Of a stretch of DNA of 64,000 nucleotides, positions 35,479-44,371 are shown in pieces. This stretch comes from Pirellulales bacterium. GTDB taxonomy: Bacteria > Planctomycetota > Planctomycetia > Pirellulales > Lacipirellulaceae. Under the pieces are notes generated by a model. It was not told the DNA's origin. It did not search any database and worked only from the letters and a program-made list of their open reading frames with translations. A program made the position numbers and the translations under genes. Every line of letters begins with the position of its first letter. The first letter of the stretch is position 1. Where the stretch lies: the NCBI GenBank assembly GCA_028279215.1, contig JANQOF010000054.1:124001-188000 (forward strand), given 5' to 3'.

Positions 35479-35724
35479 CTAACGGCGAATTCCCCCCATG
35501 AAGTATCGCCACCAGAAGGTGAATCGCTCGAGAAAACTGCGTTTGGCGTGCGATCTCATTTCGGCGCGTGCTGAGTAAAGGCCCGCCGCGTCGGGGTCAA
35601 AATTGTGCGTGCCGCAGGCGACGCAGAAGCGAACGCCCTCGGCCAGAGTGTCGCCGCAACGGACGCACTTGTGGCTGCCAGGCAAGATGTTCTCAGCGCC
35701 ATCGTTGGAGGGATTGGTTGTCAT
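35479..35724 (-). CDS. Small zinc-ribbon protein
   Basis: An 81-residue protein with one zinc ribbon (CVRCGDTLAEGVRFCVACG, residues about 20-38, CxxC-x11-CxxC) and a basic aromatic C-terminus (FLERFTFWWRYFMGGIRR) that might associate with membrane or nucleic acid. The start is tentative among three in-frame ATGs (35772, 35739, 35724). Function unknown. Confidence 0.6.
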   Translation of the reverse strand: MTTNPSNDGAENILPGSHKCVRCGDTLAEGVRFCVACGTHNFDPDAAGLYSARAEMRSHAKRSFLERFTFWWRYFMGGIRR

Positions 35725-35942
35725 ACAGGCGATTCGCATTGAATCGAACGGTATTGGTTGGTCGTTGACCAAACTCCCGTTTTACCGACCCTTCTTCCGC
35801 TGCATAAACCCGATCACCTTGCGAGGGCGTCGTAACCTGAGACAATTGGGGCTCGCCCGGTCCATCATGTCGCGAACCTATCGCGGGGGTTGCTGGTCCG
35901 ACTGCTGTGTTCCCCGCTTTGGCCCCCTTGTGCCCCCCGCCC

Positions 35943-36935
35943 ATGGCCACCGTCTCAACATCCGCCACGCCAGCCGACGTGAGGAAGAGGGGCTTGATCA
36001 ATGGCGCCGCGGCGTTTGGCTGGTGGGGGTTCGTGTTTCCGCTATTGCTGCTCGCCACCCAGGCGCGACTTAAGGCCATTGGCTATCTCGGAACAAGCGG
36101 TGCGAACGGATTGGACTGGAGCTTGGAGTTTCTGTGTCAGCGGACCATCTGGGCCCTGGTGTTCTGCCTGGTGTTGCTAGCGTGGCTTGGTCGATGGAAC
36201 GAAGCGGGCGACTTGCTCGGCTCGCGGCGAAGCGTCACGTTTCTGTCGGCCACCGCACTACTGCTGGCCCTCAACTGGATAGGCTTCGTGTACGGCGCGG
36301 CGACAGAACGCTTAAGCCACGCGAGTCTAGGGTACTACATCAACCCGTTGTTTAGCGTCGCCCTTGGCGTCGTGGTGTTGGGCGAGCACTTGCGTCGGCT
36401 GCAGATGATTGCCATTGCCCTGGCCACGATGGGAGTCGCCTGGGAGACGTTCCGCCTTGGCCACTTGCCGTGGATTTCGCTCATTGTGGCCGGAGGGTTC
36501 GGGCTGTATGGACTGTTTCGCAAGCAGATTCGCGCGACGGCGATTGGCGGATTGACGGTCGAGACGCTTGCGTTGTTGCCGATTGCGGCGGCCTACCTGG
36601 CTTGGCGCGAATTTGCCGGGCCGACATTGGCGTTTGGCAGCGACACCGTGGTCACCGTGCTGCTCATCCTGTCAGGCGCCGCAACGGCCGCGCCGCTTAT
36701 CTGGTTCGCCAACGCCGCGAAACAGTTGCCACTATCGACTGTCGCGTTCCTGCAATTTGTTGTGCCTACCGGTCAACTATTGATGGCGGTAACGCTCAAT
36801 GGCGAGTCGCTCAGAACCGCGGCGCTCGTGTCGTTCGCTTTCATCTGGGCAGGCGTCGTCGCATTCCTTTACGACATCCGACTGGCTACTCGACGCGAGG
36901 CGCCCGAGGGCGGAGCGGTGCTTACGGAGTATTAA
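35943..36935 (+). CDS. rarD: RarD/EamA family drug/metabolite transporter
   Basis: A 330-residue integral membrane protein with about ten helices in two EamA halves. Family segments are GWWGFVFPLL, AATERLSHASLGYYINPLFSVALGVVVLGE and the second-half TAAPLIWFANAAKQLPLSTVAFLQF. RarD proteins are assigned to drug/metabolite export with unknown substrate. The ATG at 35943 (MATVSTS) is preferred over the upstream ATG at 35907. It converges on the phosphoesterase with a palindrome between. Confidence 0.88.
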   Translation: MATVSTSATPADVRKRGLINGAAAFGWWGFVFPLLLLATQARLKAIGYLGTSGANGLDWSLEFLCQRTIWALVFCLVLLAWLGRWNEAGDLLGSRRSVTFLSATALLLALNWIGFVYGAATERLSHASLGYYINPLFSVALGVVVLGEHLRRLQMIAIALATMGVAWETFRLGHLPWISLIVAGGFGLYGLFRKQIRATAIGGLTVETLALLPIAAAYLAWREFAGPTLAFGSDTVVTVLLILSGAATAAPLIWFANAAKQLPLSTVAFLQFVVPTGQLLMAVTLNGESLRTAALVSFAFIWAGVVAFLYDIRLATRREAPEGGAVLTEY

Positions 36936-36975
36936 GGCAGCCCGCGATTCGTCGCTGTATCTCCGAGGCCCTCGT

Positions 36976-36991
36976 CGGATAACGTTATCCG
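36976..36991. terminator. 16-bp perfect palindrome at a convergent gene end
   Basis: CGGATAACGTTATCCG lies between the RarD gene and the convergent phosphoesterase gene and includes the latter's stop codon (TAA, 36985-36987). It has no loop and no U-run, so it could equally be a protein site. Confidence 0.35.
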
Positions 36992-38145
36992 CTACGCAAC
37001 GTCAGCAGCACAAGTTGTGGCGGGCAGTTCCAGCGGATCACTGCCAGCGAGCAGGTGCCTTGACTCACGTGCATGGTGGTTCCGCCGTGACGGAATACGC
37101 CCGCGGAGTAGCGTGTACCATAGATGCTAGGTGCGAGAAGCGCGCCGAGGATCGGGAAACGGATTTGGCCGCCATGATTGTGACCCGCAAGCGCCAAGTG
37201 AAAGCCATGCTCTTGCGCCCAGCCGAAGTGGTCGGGCGAGTGGAGCAGCGCCAGGCGGAGAGCTTGATTGCTCTTCGACTGCTGCTCAGTGATTTCCGGA
37301 CGCGGGCCGAACCAGGGCATTTCGTTGCCGGCGGCGACGCAAGGGCCGCAGTCGAAGTGGAGTTGGACAACCCGCCTACCAATATCCACAAATCCGCCTG
37401 CTACCAAACGCCGTCGCGTCTCGGCCGGATCGGACTTCGTATCGTGGTTCCCCAGCACAAACAGTTTGGCCCGCTTCGCTTGAAGACGGGCGAGTGACTC
37501 GTCGATCCAGTCGAGGCATTCGACGCGCTCGACAATATCGCCAGTGATCGCCACCATGTCGGGCGCAAGAGAATTCGAAATCTCCACCACGCGATCGAAG
37601 TAAGCCCGCGTGATGCGGCCAGACATGTGTAGGTCGGACCAATGCGCAATCGTGAATCCGTCGAACGCAACAGGCAAGTCCGGCAGGCGAATCTCCAATT
37701 CCAGTAATTGTGGCCGAAGCACTTCGTTGCCCGGTAGCGTGCCCAGGGTGCGAACCACTCCAGGTATTAGCATTTCATCGGGCGTGGCCTGAAGGTCGAT
37801 TGGCGTGGTTCGGCGACTCTCGACGCCGCCACGTCGTTCGGGGTGCAACCGTCGCCAGAGGTTGTGCAGCGCGGCAATGAGTGCAGTGGCGACCGCTGTC
37901 CAACCGTAACCGGTGACAATTGCGTGCGGCAAATGGGGCCAGTTGCTCGGGTAGTGGTCGGCCGCCGCAAATTGCGCGAGTGGCCAAACGCCCAACACGA
38001 GTGCTAGGCCAATGGCGATGGTTAAGACATCGACCAGTTTGCGGTTCCAGCCGTAGGCATGCGTGCGATTGACGATCGCCACGCCAAGCACCGAGTGACC
38101 ACCTAACGCCACGGTAAACAACAACAGACGGGCGAGTAGCGGCAT
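36985..38145 (-). CDS. Membrane-linked metallophosphoesterase (YkuE-like)
   Basis: A 386-residue protein. Three to four hydrophobic helices fill residues 1-100 (LLLFTVALGG, TIAIGLALVLG). The phosphoesterase domain follows with complete motifs: HWSDLHMSG near 168, ITGDIVE near 200, LGNHDTKSD near 233 and LAGHNHGGQIRFP near 325. All expected metal ligands are present, unlike the YhaO-like protein in this window. Related enzymes hydrolyse phosphodiesters such as lipid intermediates at the membrane. It lies 24 bp downstream of the PAS/GAF/REC gene on the same strand. Confidence 0.9.
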   Translation of the reverse strand: MPLLARLLLFTVALGGHSVLGVAIVNRTHAYGWNRKLVDVLTIAIGLALVLGVWPLAQFAAADHYPSNWPHLPHAIVTGYGWTAVATALIAALHNLWRRLHPERRGGVESRRTTPIDLQATPDEMLIPGVVRTLGTLPGNEVLRPQLLELEIRLPDLPVAFDGFTIAHWSDLHMSGRITRAYFDRVVEISNSLAPDMVAITGDIVERVECLDWIDESLARLQAKRAKLFVLGNHDTKSDPAETRRRLVAGGFVDIGRRVVQLHFDCGPCVAAGNEMPWFGPRPEITEQQSKSNQALRLALLHSPDHFGWAQEHGFHLALAGHNHGGQIRFPILGALLAPSIYGTRYSAGVFRHGGTTMHVSQGTCSLAVIRWNCPPQLVLLTLRSG

Positions 38146-38169
38146 GACGGCAGCAACGTGCGAACTGGC

Positions 38170-39924
38170 TTACTCGGCGGCGACCGTTTGTTCGACCGCT
38201 TCGAGCAATTGATCGAGGCGGAACGGCTTATAGAGCACGTGCTTCAGGCCGGCTTGGCGGGCTTTGACAATCGAGTGGCCTGGATCGTAGCCGAATCCGG
38301 TCATCAGGATCATTGGGACGTGCTCGCTCATCTCCCCGAGCTTGACCATGAGCTGATGCCCCGACATGTCGGGCAGTCGAATGTCGGCGATGATTGCGTC
38401 GTACTTTTGCCCAGTGCCAAGGTTGCGAACCATGAAGATGGCTTCTTTACCATCGTGAGCCGTTTCGACCACGCAGTTGTATCGATCGAGCAAAGCGTGG
38501 GCCGCGCTGCGGACGCCTTCGTCTTCGTCGACCACCAGCACCCGCTTGCCAACCAAGATGGGCCGCTGATCGACGCGCGCCGACCCGGGGCGGGCTTCGA
38601 CCGGCGCCATCGCTTGGCCTACTTTGTGAATCACTTGCTTGATGTCGCGAGCGTTGAGCAAAATGTGCTGCAGGCGTTCGACTACCTCTGGTTCGTGGCC
38701 GATGTACTTCTCCATCACGTTCACCGCGTCGTTCAGAATGTCGTCGACTGGGCGTGCCACCGCACTGTGGATGGCTTCGACGCTGGCCGCCGCCGTAGTG
38801 GCCTTTTCCGCGGCCAACAGGTCGAGCGTGTTGAGCGCCACCGCCACATCGCGAGAGAAGATTTCGACAAACTGCAAGTCGCTCTCGTTAAACGCGCTAA
38901 TCTCGGGGCTTTCAACATTAAAAGTGCCGATCACGTTGTCGTGCAGCATCAACGGCACCGTTAGCGAACTCTTGGCCCCGTGGCTGCCCTCAAGGTATAG
39001 CCGGTCTTTGCTCGTGTCCTCGCACAGGTAGCTCTTTCCCGTACTGGCTACAAAACCGGTGACCCCGTTGTCCTCGACCGACGCTCGTAGCTCGCGAGCC
39101 GCGGCTTCGGGTTTCATGCCAACCGACAGCAGCGGTTTGAGTGTGCCGGTTGCCTGGTCGAGCATGCGAATTTCAACCACATCGAATTGCAACACGTCCT
39201 GCGTGCAATGCAGGATGTTGTCTTTCAGCAAATCAATTCGCCCGCGGAAGTCCATGTCGGTGACGTCTTCGGGCGTGAGGTCGGCCAATTCGATACCGGC
39301 CTGATGAATGTTGGCTAACTTCTGTTGCTCCAGGTGCTCGTCGGTCACATCGCGAATGGTCACAATCAAGTGACGCTGCGCGTCGCCACCTTCGAACACG
39401 GGCGCGGCGTGAACTCGATAACAACGATTGTCTCGTGATCGTAGCGTGCTGGCGCTGGGGTGGTCGGTCGTCAGCGCGCGGCTAAAGGGGCAGAAGTCAG
39501 AACCGAATATCTCGGGATCCGAAAGGACCGTGTAGATGTTTTGCCCAACCACGTCCGACGAACCAACCCATTCGCCAAGCCGGCCGTTACTCCACACGAC
39601 GGTGTTTTCGCTGTTCAGCAGCACGACGCCATCGGGCATGCTTTGCAGAATGTGCTGATTCTGCATGGCGCGGCCCGCATCGAATGCGGCAGAGAAGTGC
39701 TCGGCATCGGCGTACACGCCAATGAACTCGCCGCGCGACAACTCCGCGATGGCGCGCGTTGGCGATCCGACGCGAACGACCTTTACCTGGTCGCCAAATC
39801 GATCTTGAATGGCGACGACCTGATCGTGGCTGCCACCCAAACAAAGAATCTGCGGTTTTTCGTCGGCAACCGCTACCGGGCGAGGCTCGCTCTCGTTTTG
39901 CTGCTCATGCACGTCGTCAGGCAC
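38170..39924 (-). CDS. PAS-GAF-receiver signalling protein
   Basis: A 584-residue cytoplasmic protein. A PAS-like domain (MPDGVVLLNSENTVVWSN, about residues 95-195) and a GAF domain (about 230-370, TVPLMLHDNVIGTFNVE) are followed by a helical linker and a C-terminal receiver domain (residues about 455-580). The receiver acids are VDEDEG, the phosphorylation Asp in IIADIRLPDMSG, and Lys in LYKPF. No histidine kinase or output domain is visible, so the receiver is probably the output. It uses a GTG start. It is likely cotranscribed with the metallophosphoesterase. Confidence 0.85.
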   Translation of the reverse strand: MPDDVHEQQNESEPRPVAVADEKPQILCLGGSHDQVVAIQDRFGDQVKVVRVGSPTRAIAELSRGEFIGVYADAEHFSAAFDAGRAMQNQHILQSMPDGVVLLNSENTVVWSNGRLGEWVGSSDVVGQNIYTVLSDPEIFGSDFCPFSRALTTDHPSASTLRSRDNRCYRVHAAPVFEGGDAQRHLIVTIRDVTDEHLEQQKLANIHQAGIELADLTPEDVTDMDFRGRIDLLKDNILHCTQDVLQFDVVEIRMLDQATGTLKPLLSVGMKPEAAARELRASVEDNGVTGFVASTGKSYLCEDTSKDRLYLEGSHGAKSSLTVPLMLHDNVIGTFNVESPEISAFNESDLQFVEIFSRDVAVALNTLDLLAAEKATTAAASVEAIHSAVARPVDDILNDAVNVMEKYIGHEPEVVERLQHILLNARDIKQVIHKVGQAMAPVEARPGSARVDQRPILVGKRVLVVDEDEGVRSAAHALLDRYNCVVETAHDGKEAIFMVRNLGTGQKYDAIIADIRLPDMSGHQLMVKLGEMSEHVPMILMTGFGYDPGHSIVKARQAGLKHVLYKPFRLDQLLEAVEQTVAAE

Positions 39925-40301
39925 CGTCGCTTCCCGCTGGGGTGGGTCGATGGGGGAAACGGCGCAGAACTCCGGTGGGCAGGCAGAGGTGGAGCCCTAC
40001 GTCAAAAATTCAGGTTCTCAAGCACTTTCTTCACTGGAATTATAGGGCAAAGACGTATGAGCAACAAGCTTTTGCGCATCCGACGCCCTACTGCCGTATC
40101 GGTGCGCCGCGTCGCGGTAATTTGGCGGTGTCACACAGAATCTGCGGATTCTCAACCGGCGGCCAGTCATATTCCTACCGGGCTGTACAATCGGTCGGCT
40201 GGCGAATACAACAGCCGATCCTGACCGAGCCGAATTCGCGGCGATCAACGGTCTGCTCCCCGCCTGTGTCCCACTCTGCCCACCCGCGCGTGTCCTGCCC
40301 G
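39925..40301. other. Divergent promoter region, 377 bp
   Basis: Separates the receiver protein gene and typA, which diverge. The typA frame stays open into it but without protein-like content. No clear promoter pair, hairpin or repeat stands out beyond GC-rich sequence. Confidence 0.4.
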
Positions 40302-42176
40302 ATGACGACTCCCGGTTCGTTGCATTTGCGCAACGTCGCAATTATCGCGCACGTCGACCACGGCAAGACCAGTTTGGTCGACAAGCTGCTTTATCAGTCG
40401 GGGCTGTATCGTGCTGAGGAACTCGACCGCCGCGCCGGTGGCCAGCACGGGCTCGTGCTTGATACGGGCGATCTGGAGCGGGAACGCGGCATCACGATCC
40501 TCAGTAAGAACTGCGCCGTCAACTACACCGCCAGCGATGGCGAAACCTACCGAATCAATCTGATCGATACCCCGGGCCACGCCGATTTTGGGGGCGAAGT
40601 CGAGCGCGTGCTCACCATGGCCGACGGCGCGCTGCTAGTGGTCGACGCGTTTGAGGGACCCATGCCGCAAACCCGTTTTGTGCTCCAAAAGGCCCTTGCA
40701 TGCGGGTTGCGGCCGCTGGTGGTCGTCAACAAGGTCGACCGCCCAGACGGCAGACCCGACGAAGTGGTGACCGAGGTGTTCGACTTGCTCGCCGAATTGG
40801 GCGCGGACGACGAGGCGCTCGACTTCCAAACGGTGTTCGCGTCGGCCAAAGAGGGTTGGGCCGATCGCGAGGTCGATGGCCAGCGGAGCGACATGCGTGC
40901 CCTATTCGAAGCGATTGTCGAGTGGGTGCCGCCGCCACGGTTTGCCGACGTCGATGCGCCGACGCAGTTGTTGGTGACCAGTATCGACTATTCCGACTAT
41001 GTCGGCCGTATTGCAATCGGTCGCATTTTCGGTGGAGCGCTCACGGCGCGGCAGCGCGTGGCCGTAATCGATCACACAGGCGCAGTCACCGAGCAACAGA
41101 TCCTCCAACTGCTGGCATTCAACGGCCTGGAACGCCGTGAGACGTCGCGGGTCGAGGCCGGCGACTTGTGCGCAGTAGTAGGACTCGATCCGATCCACAT
41201 CGGCGATACCATTGCCGACGCGTCCCGCCCCGAGGCGCTACCTTCGGTGAAGGTTGACGAACCGACCTTGCACATGACGTTTCGAGTGAACGACGGGCCG
41301 TTCAGCGGTCGCGACGGCAAGTACCTCACCAGCCGCCAAGTTGGCGATCGCCTGGAGCGCGAGTTGCGGTCGAACGTCGCCTTGCGAGTCGAGCCGGGCG
41401 ACACCATGGAGCAGTATCGCGTCAGCGGACGGGGGCTGATGCACTTGGGTATCTTGATCGAAAACATGCGCCGCGAAGGCTTCGAACTGTGCGTGGGCAA
41501 GCCCCACGTGGTGGTCAGGGAACTCGATGGACACAAGGAAGAGCCGATCGAACTGCTGGTGGTCGACGTGCCCGACGAGCACCAAAGTGCGGTGATGTCG
41601 CTGCTTGGCGACCGACGGGCCGAGTTAATCAAAATGGGCTACAAAACCGGAACGAGCGGCTTTGTGCACATGGAATTCTCGATCCCGGCTCGGGCCATGA
41701 TCGGACTGCGGAGTCGGCTGCTCACGGCCACCCAGGGACACGCCGTGATTCACCACACCTTGCTTGGCTACCAGCGGGCGCGCGGCGGCGTGGTGCATCG
41801 GTCGGCTGGCGTCCTGATTGCGAACGAAACGGGCCCCGTAACTGCCTACTCGCTCGATGCGTTGTACGATCGCGGTTCCTTCTTCGTCAAACCTGGCGAC
41901 GAAGTGTACGAGGGGCAGATCGTGGGAGAGCATTGCAAGAGCGACGACCTTGTTGTCAACGTGGTCCGCGGCAAGAAGCTCACCAATATTCGCGCCGCCG
42001 GCAAGGACGACAACAGCCAGGTTCGTCCAGTGCGTGAAATGTCGCTCGAGGCGTGCCTGGAGTACATCGACGACGACGAGTTGGTGGAAGTGACACCGAA
42101 CAACATTCGGCTCCGCAAAACTCTGCTGAAGGAGTCCGACCGGCGACGCCAATCGCGACGGGCAGCTAGCACGTAA
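40302..42176 (+). CDS. typA: Translational GTPase TypA/BipA
   Basis: A 624-residue ribosome-associated GTPase. G1 is AHVDHGKTSLVDKLL near residue 15, G2 is the ERGITI segment, G3 is DTPGHADFGGEVERV, and G4 is NKVDRP near 141. The TypA-specific C-terminal region is recognisable (LRSRLLTATQGHAVIHHTLLGY and the last DDDELVEVTPNNIRLRK). It is needed in other bacteria for growth at low temperature and stress through 50S assembly. The longer frame upstream of the ATG at 40302 is rejected. It stands before the sigma-factor operon, 94 bp away. Confidence 0.97.
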   Translation: MTTPGSLHLRNVAIIAHVDHGKTSLVDKLLYQSGLYRAEELDRRAGGQHGLVLDTGDLERERGITILSKNCAVNYTASDGETYRINLIDTPGHADFGGEVERVLTMADGALLVVDAFEGPMPQTRFVLQKALACGLRPLVVVNKVDRPDGRPDEVVTEVFDLLAELGADDEALDFQTVFASAKEGWADREVDGQRSDMRALFEAIVEWVPPPRFADVDAPTQLLVTSIDYSDYVGRIAIGRIFGGALTARQRVAVIDHTGAVTEQQILQLLAFNGLERRETSRVEAGDLCAVVGLDPIHIGDTIADASRPEALPSVKVDEPTLHMTFRVNDGPFSGRDGKYLTSRQVGDRLERELRSNVALRVEPGDTMEQYRVSGRGLMHLGILIENMRREGFELCVGKPHVVVRELDGHKEEPIELLVVDVPDEHQSAVMSLLGDRRAELIKMGYKTGTSGFVHMEFSIPARAMIGLRSRLLTATQGHAVIHHTLLGYQRARGGVVHRSAGVLIANETGPVTAYSLDALYDRGSFFVKPGDEVYEGQIVGEHCKSDDLVVNVVRGKKLTNIRAAGKDDNSQVRPVREMSLEACLEYIDDDELVEVTPNNIRLRKTLLKESDRRRQSRRAAST

Positions 42177-42270
42177 TACTACGTGTCAATTTACAGCGCC
42201 AAACGCGCCTCTTTGAAGTTTTTCGGATTTCGTTCTGTGGTGGGCGGCGTGCGGCAATAATCTCCGTAGC

Positions 42271-42846
42271 ATGCACAGCCTCGACGATCAAACCGATCCT
42301 ACCCAAGTTCTCGAGTCCGACCGCCCGGACGTGTCGCACCATCGCTGCTGGCTCGATCGGGTAGTCGAGAACCGCGTAGGACGTGGCGAGGCGGCCGACG
42401 ATGTGGTGCAGGAAGTGGCACTTGCGGTAGCCAAGGCCACTTCCTGGCCGGCGGACGAATCGGAGCAGCGGGCTTGGCTCTGTACGATTGCCATTCGCCA
42501 GTGTGCCCTGGCGCTGCGGAACAATCAGCGGTACCGCGACCGCGTCGAGGCCGCTAGCCAAAACGGTGTACCTAAGGCTCAAGCTCAACACGAACCGACA
42601 CAAGATCCCATTTACTGGTTGCTCCACTCCGAGAGCAAAGAACTCATCCGCGAAGCGATCGGCAAGTTGGAGGCCGATGCCCGCGATTTGCTAATAGCGA
42701 AGTACTTGCATGGACGCACCTACCGTGAATTGGGTAACGCCCACAACCAACCACCGCACGCGGTGGAGTACCGAGTTGCCGTAGCCCGGAGGCAACTCCG
42801 AGGCCTGCTGCGCGACCTTGGTGTATCGACGGAAGACCTGCCATGA
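42271..42846 (+). CDS. ECF-type RNA polymerase sigma factor
   Basis: A 191-residue sigma-70 family protein. Region 2 matches CWLDRVVENRVGRGEAADDVVQEVALAV (DDVVQ core, residues about 30-60), followed by WLCTIAIRQCALALRNNQRYRDR. Region 4 (LIREAIGKLEADARDLLIAKYLHGRTYRELG, about 125-160) carries a helix-turn-helix. The recognition part is atypical. Its last codons overlap the start of the next gene in an ATGA pattern, a usual sign of sigma/anti-sigma operons. Confidence 0.85.
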   Translation: MHSLDDQTDPTQVLESDRPDVSHHRCWLDRVVENRVGRGEAADDVVQEVALAVAKATSWPADESEQRAWLCTIAIRQCALALRNNQRYRDRVEAASQNGVPKAQAQHEPTQDPIYWLLHSESKELIREAIGKLEADARDLLIAKYLHGRTYRELGNAHNQPPHAVEYRVAVARRQLRGLLRDLGVSTEDLP

Positions 42847-43424
42847 AACTTGAATCCGCTGAATCTATCGATCGGTTTTGCACCGGCAACGTGAGTATTG
42901 AAGAAGAAGCCATGATGCTCGCATACTGCGAGTCGAAGCCCGAGTTGTGGCGGCGCGTGGCGCTTGGGCTGGTCGAACAGCGGCGGATTGAGACGGCCCT
43001 AGATGACTTGGCCACAGCGGCTAACGATGCAAATGGGTCGCAACGTTCGCCTTCTGCCGCGCCGGTTGTGCGGCACGGGCTCCACCAACTAGCGATTGCC
43101 GCTAGTTTGCTGGTGGCAATCGCGGCTGGCGCAATTGGGGGATTCCGGTGGGGGCAAGCGACCTCCGACGCGAACGTGGCGATCGAACCGGCGCCACCGG
43201 TCGCCGCACCGACTTATGTGATGATCGAAACCCGGGCGCCTGCGCCCCGCATCGAACCGTGGGAACCTTTGATTCCGCACCAAGCCAAGCTGGAGCTTCG
43301 CGAGATGGGCATTGAGCTTATCGAAGATGGCGCGGTTTACTTGCTCGACAATGGCGAGGGCCGGCATGTGGCGATACCGGAACGAAAGATCGAACTGCGG
43401 TACATCGCCGATAGCGTGCCGTAG
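42843..43424 (+). CDS. Membrane anti-sigma-like protein
   Basis: A 193-residue protein encoded directly behind a sigma factor gene with a 4-bp overlap. The N-terminal 75 residues are cytoplasmic and helical (EEEAMMLAYCESKPELWRRV). One membrane helix follows (QLAIAASLLVAIAAGAIGGF, about residues 82-101). The outer part is Pro-rich with a C-terminal small domain. No CHCC zinc motif is present. The position and topology support a role as anti-sigma factor; this is inference. Confidence 0.7.
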   Translation: MKLESAESIDRFCTGNVSIEEEAMMLAYCESKPELWRRVALGLVEQRRIETALDDLATAANDANGSQRSPSAAPVVRHGLHQLAIAASLLVAIAAGAIGGFRWGQATSDANVAIEPAPPVAAPTYVMIETRAPAPRIEPWEPLIPHQAKLELREMGIELIEDGAVYLLDNGEGRHVAIPERKIELRYIADSVP

Positions 43425-43498
43425 GCCACCTACCTTCGGTGGCCGCCACGTGATCAACCAATGTTTGTTGTGTAACTTGCAATTAAGGAGAAGTGTAG

Positions 43499-44083
43499 AT
43501 GAATCGGCTACTTGTGTGCGCACTGATGACGGCCATGTTGACGCTGCCTGCTGCGACGGCGCTTAGTCACGACGATCACGGTGACTCGTCTGATGGTCAG
43601 GCCAAGACTGCAGAAGAGATCTTGATCAAGGCTTTTGTCGTCGGTCCTGATGGAGAGATGAAGTCAATCGAGAATTCCGAAAGAGTCCTCGAATTGCGGA
43701 CGCGTTTTGTGGAAGGTAAACCACTGAGAGAAGAAGTGGAGGAGCTGGAGGAGGTCCGTCTTTACGGAAATATCACAGTCATTGGGCCTGGCGGCAAGAA
43801 GTACACCCACGAACTTCCCACGAGCAAGGGGTTAGACGTTGTCTTTGAAAAAGCGCTGAAGAGCGCCGAAACGAAGGTTCCCGAAGAGGTAATCGAGGCC
43901 CTTCAGTCGAAGATGCGGGGAATCGAACTGGCCTCGGAAAATCTGGCCCGGGCTAAGAACGCGGAGCAGTTTTTCGAATTTGTGAGTGAAAGCGGCACGC
44001 AAAATGCCCTCGATTCCAAGCTCGACAAGATTTTGGAACGCTTGTCGAGCATCGAAGCGCGGCTTGAAGCGCTGGAGCAGTAG
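43499..44083 (+). CDS. Exported coiled-coil protein
   Basis: A 194-residue protein with a signal peptide (MNRLLVCALMTAMLTLPAATALS) and a good AAGGAG ribosome site. Residues 25-45 are Asp/His/Gly-rich (HDDHGDSSDG, possible metal binding). A short conserved-looking beta stretch follows and a C-terminal coiled coil (LDSKLDKILERLSSIEARLEALE). It lies 74 bp behind the anti-sigma-like gene and may be a target or partner of that ECF system. No family recognised. Confidence 0.65.
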   Translation: MNRLLVCALMTAMLTLPAATALSHDDHGDSSDGQAKTAEEILIKAFVVGPDGEMKSIENSERVLELRTRFVEGKPLREEVEELEEVRLYGNITVIGPGGKKYTHELPTSKGLDVVFEKALKSAETKVPEEVIEALQSKMRGIELASENLARAKNAEQFFEFVSESGTQNALDSKLDKILERLSSIEARLEALEQ

Positions 44084-44116
44084 GACCAGTCGTCTTTCGC
44101 TTCGCGATTGATTTCA

Positions 44117-44154
44117 AAACTCCGCCGTGGCGATTGCCTCGGCGGAGTTTCTTT
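44117..44154 (+). terminator. Candidate intrinsic terminator
   Basis: AAACTCCGCCG (44117-44127) and CGGCGGAGTTT (44140-44150) form an 11-bp stem with a 12-base loop, followed by a T-rich CTTTG. It lies 34 bases after the stop of the exported coiled-coil gene and would end the sigma-factor operon. Confidence 0.65.
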
Positions 44155-44371
44155 GTGCGCATGCACGCCGCGGGAGCGACTGCTTGTAGCGCGCAATTCC
44201 GGGTGGGTGACCGCACAATCGCCATAACCGCTACCAGCGCAACCCGGGCGAGCAGTCGGGATCGGCACAGGCAAGTTGGCGTGGAAGTCGGACCGCCATG
44301 AGCTACGCTTTAGCGCCTAGTTCAAATTTAGCTTCAGGCAGTTAGCGCCGTTCGCAGAAGGGGAATGCAAT

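Noticed and set aside
39759-40301. Long N-terminal extension of TypA
   Set aside because: Has no protein-like composition, overlaps the 5' part of the receiver protein gene, and TypA begins with the G1 region right after 40302.
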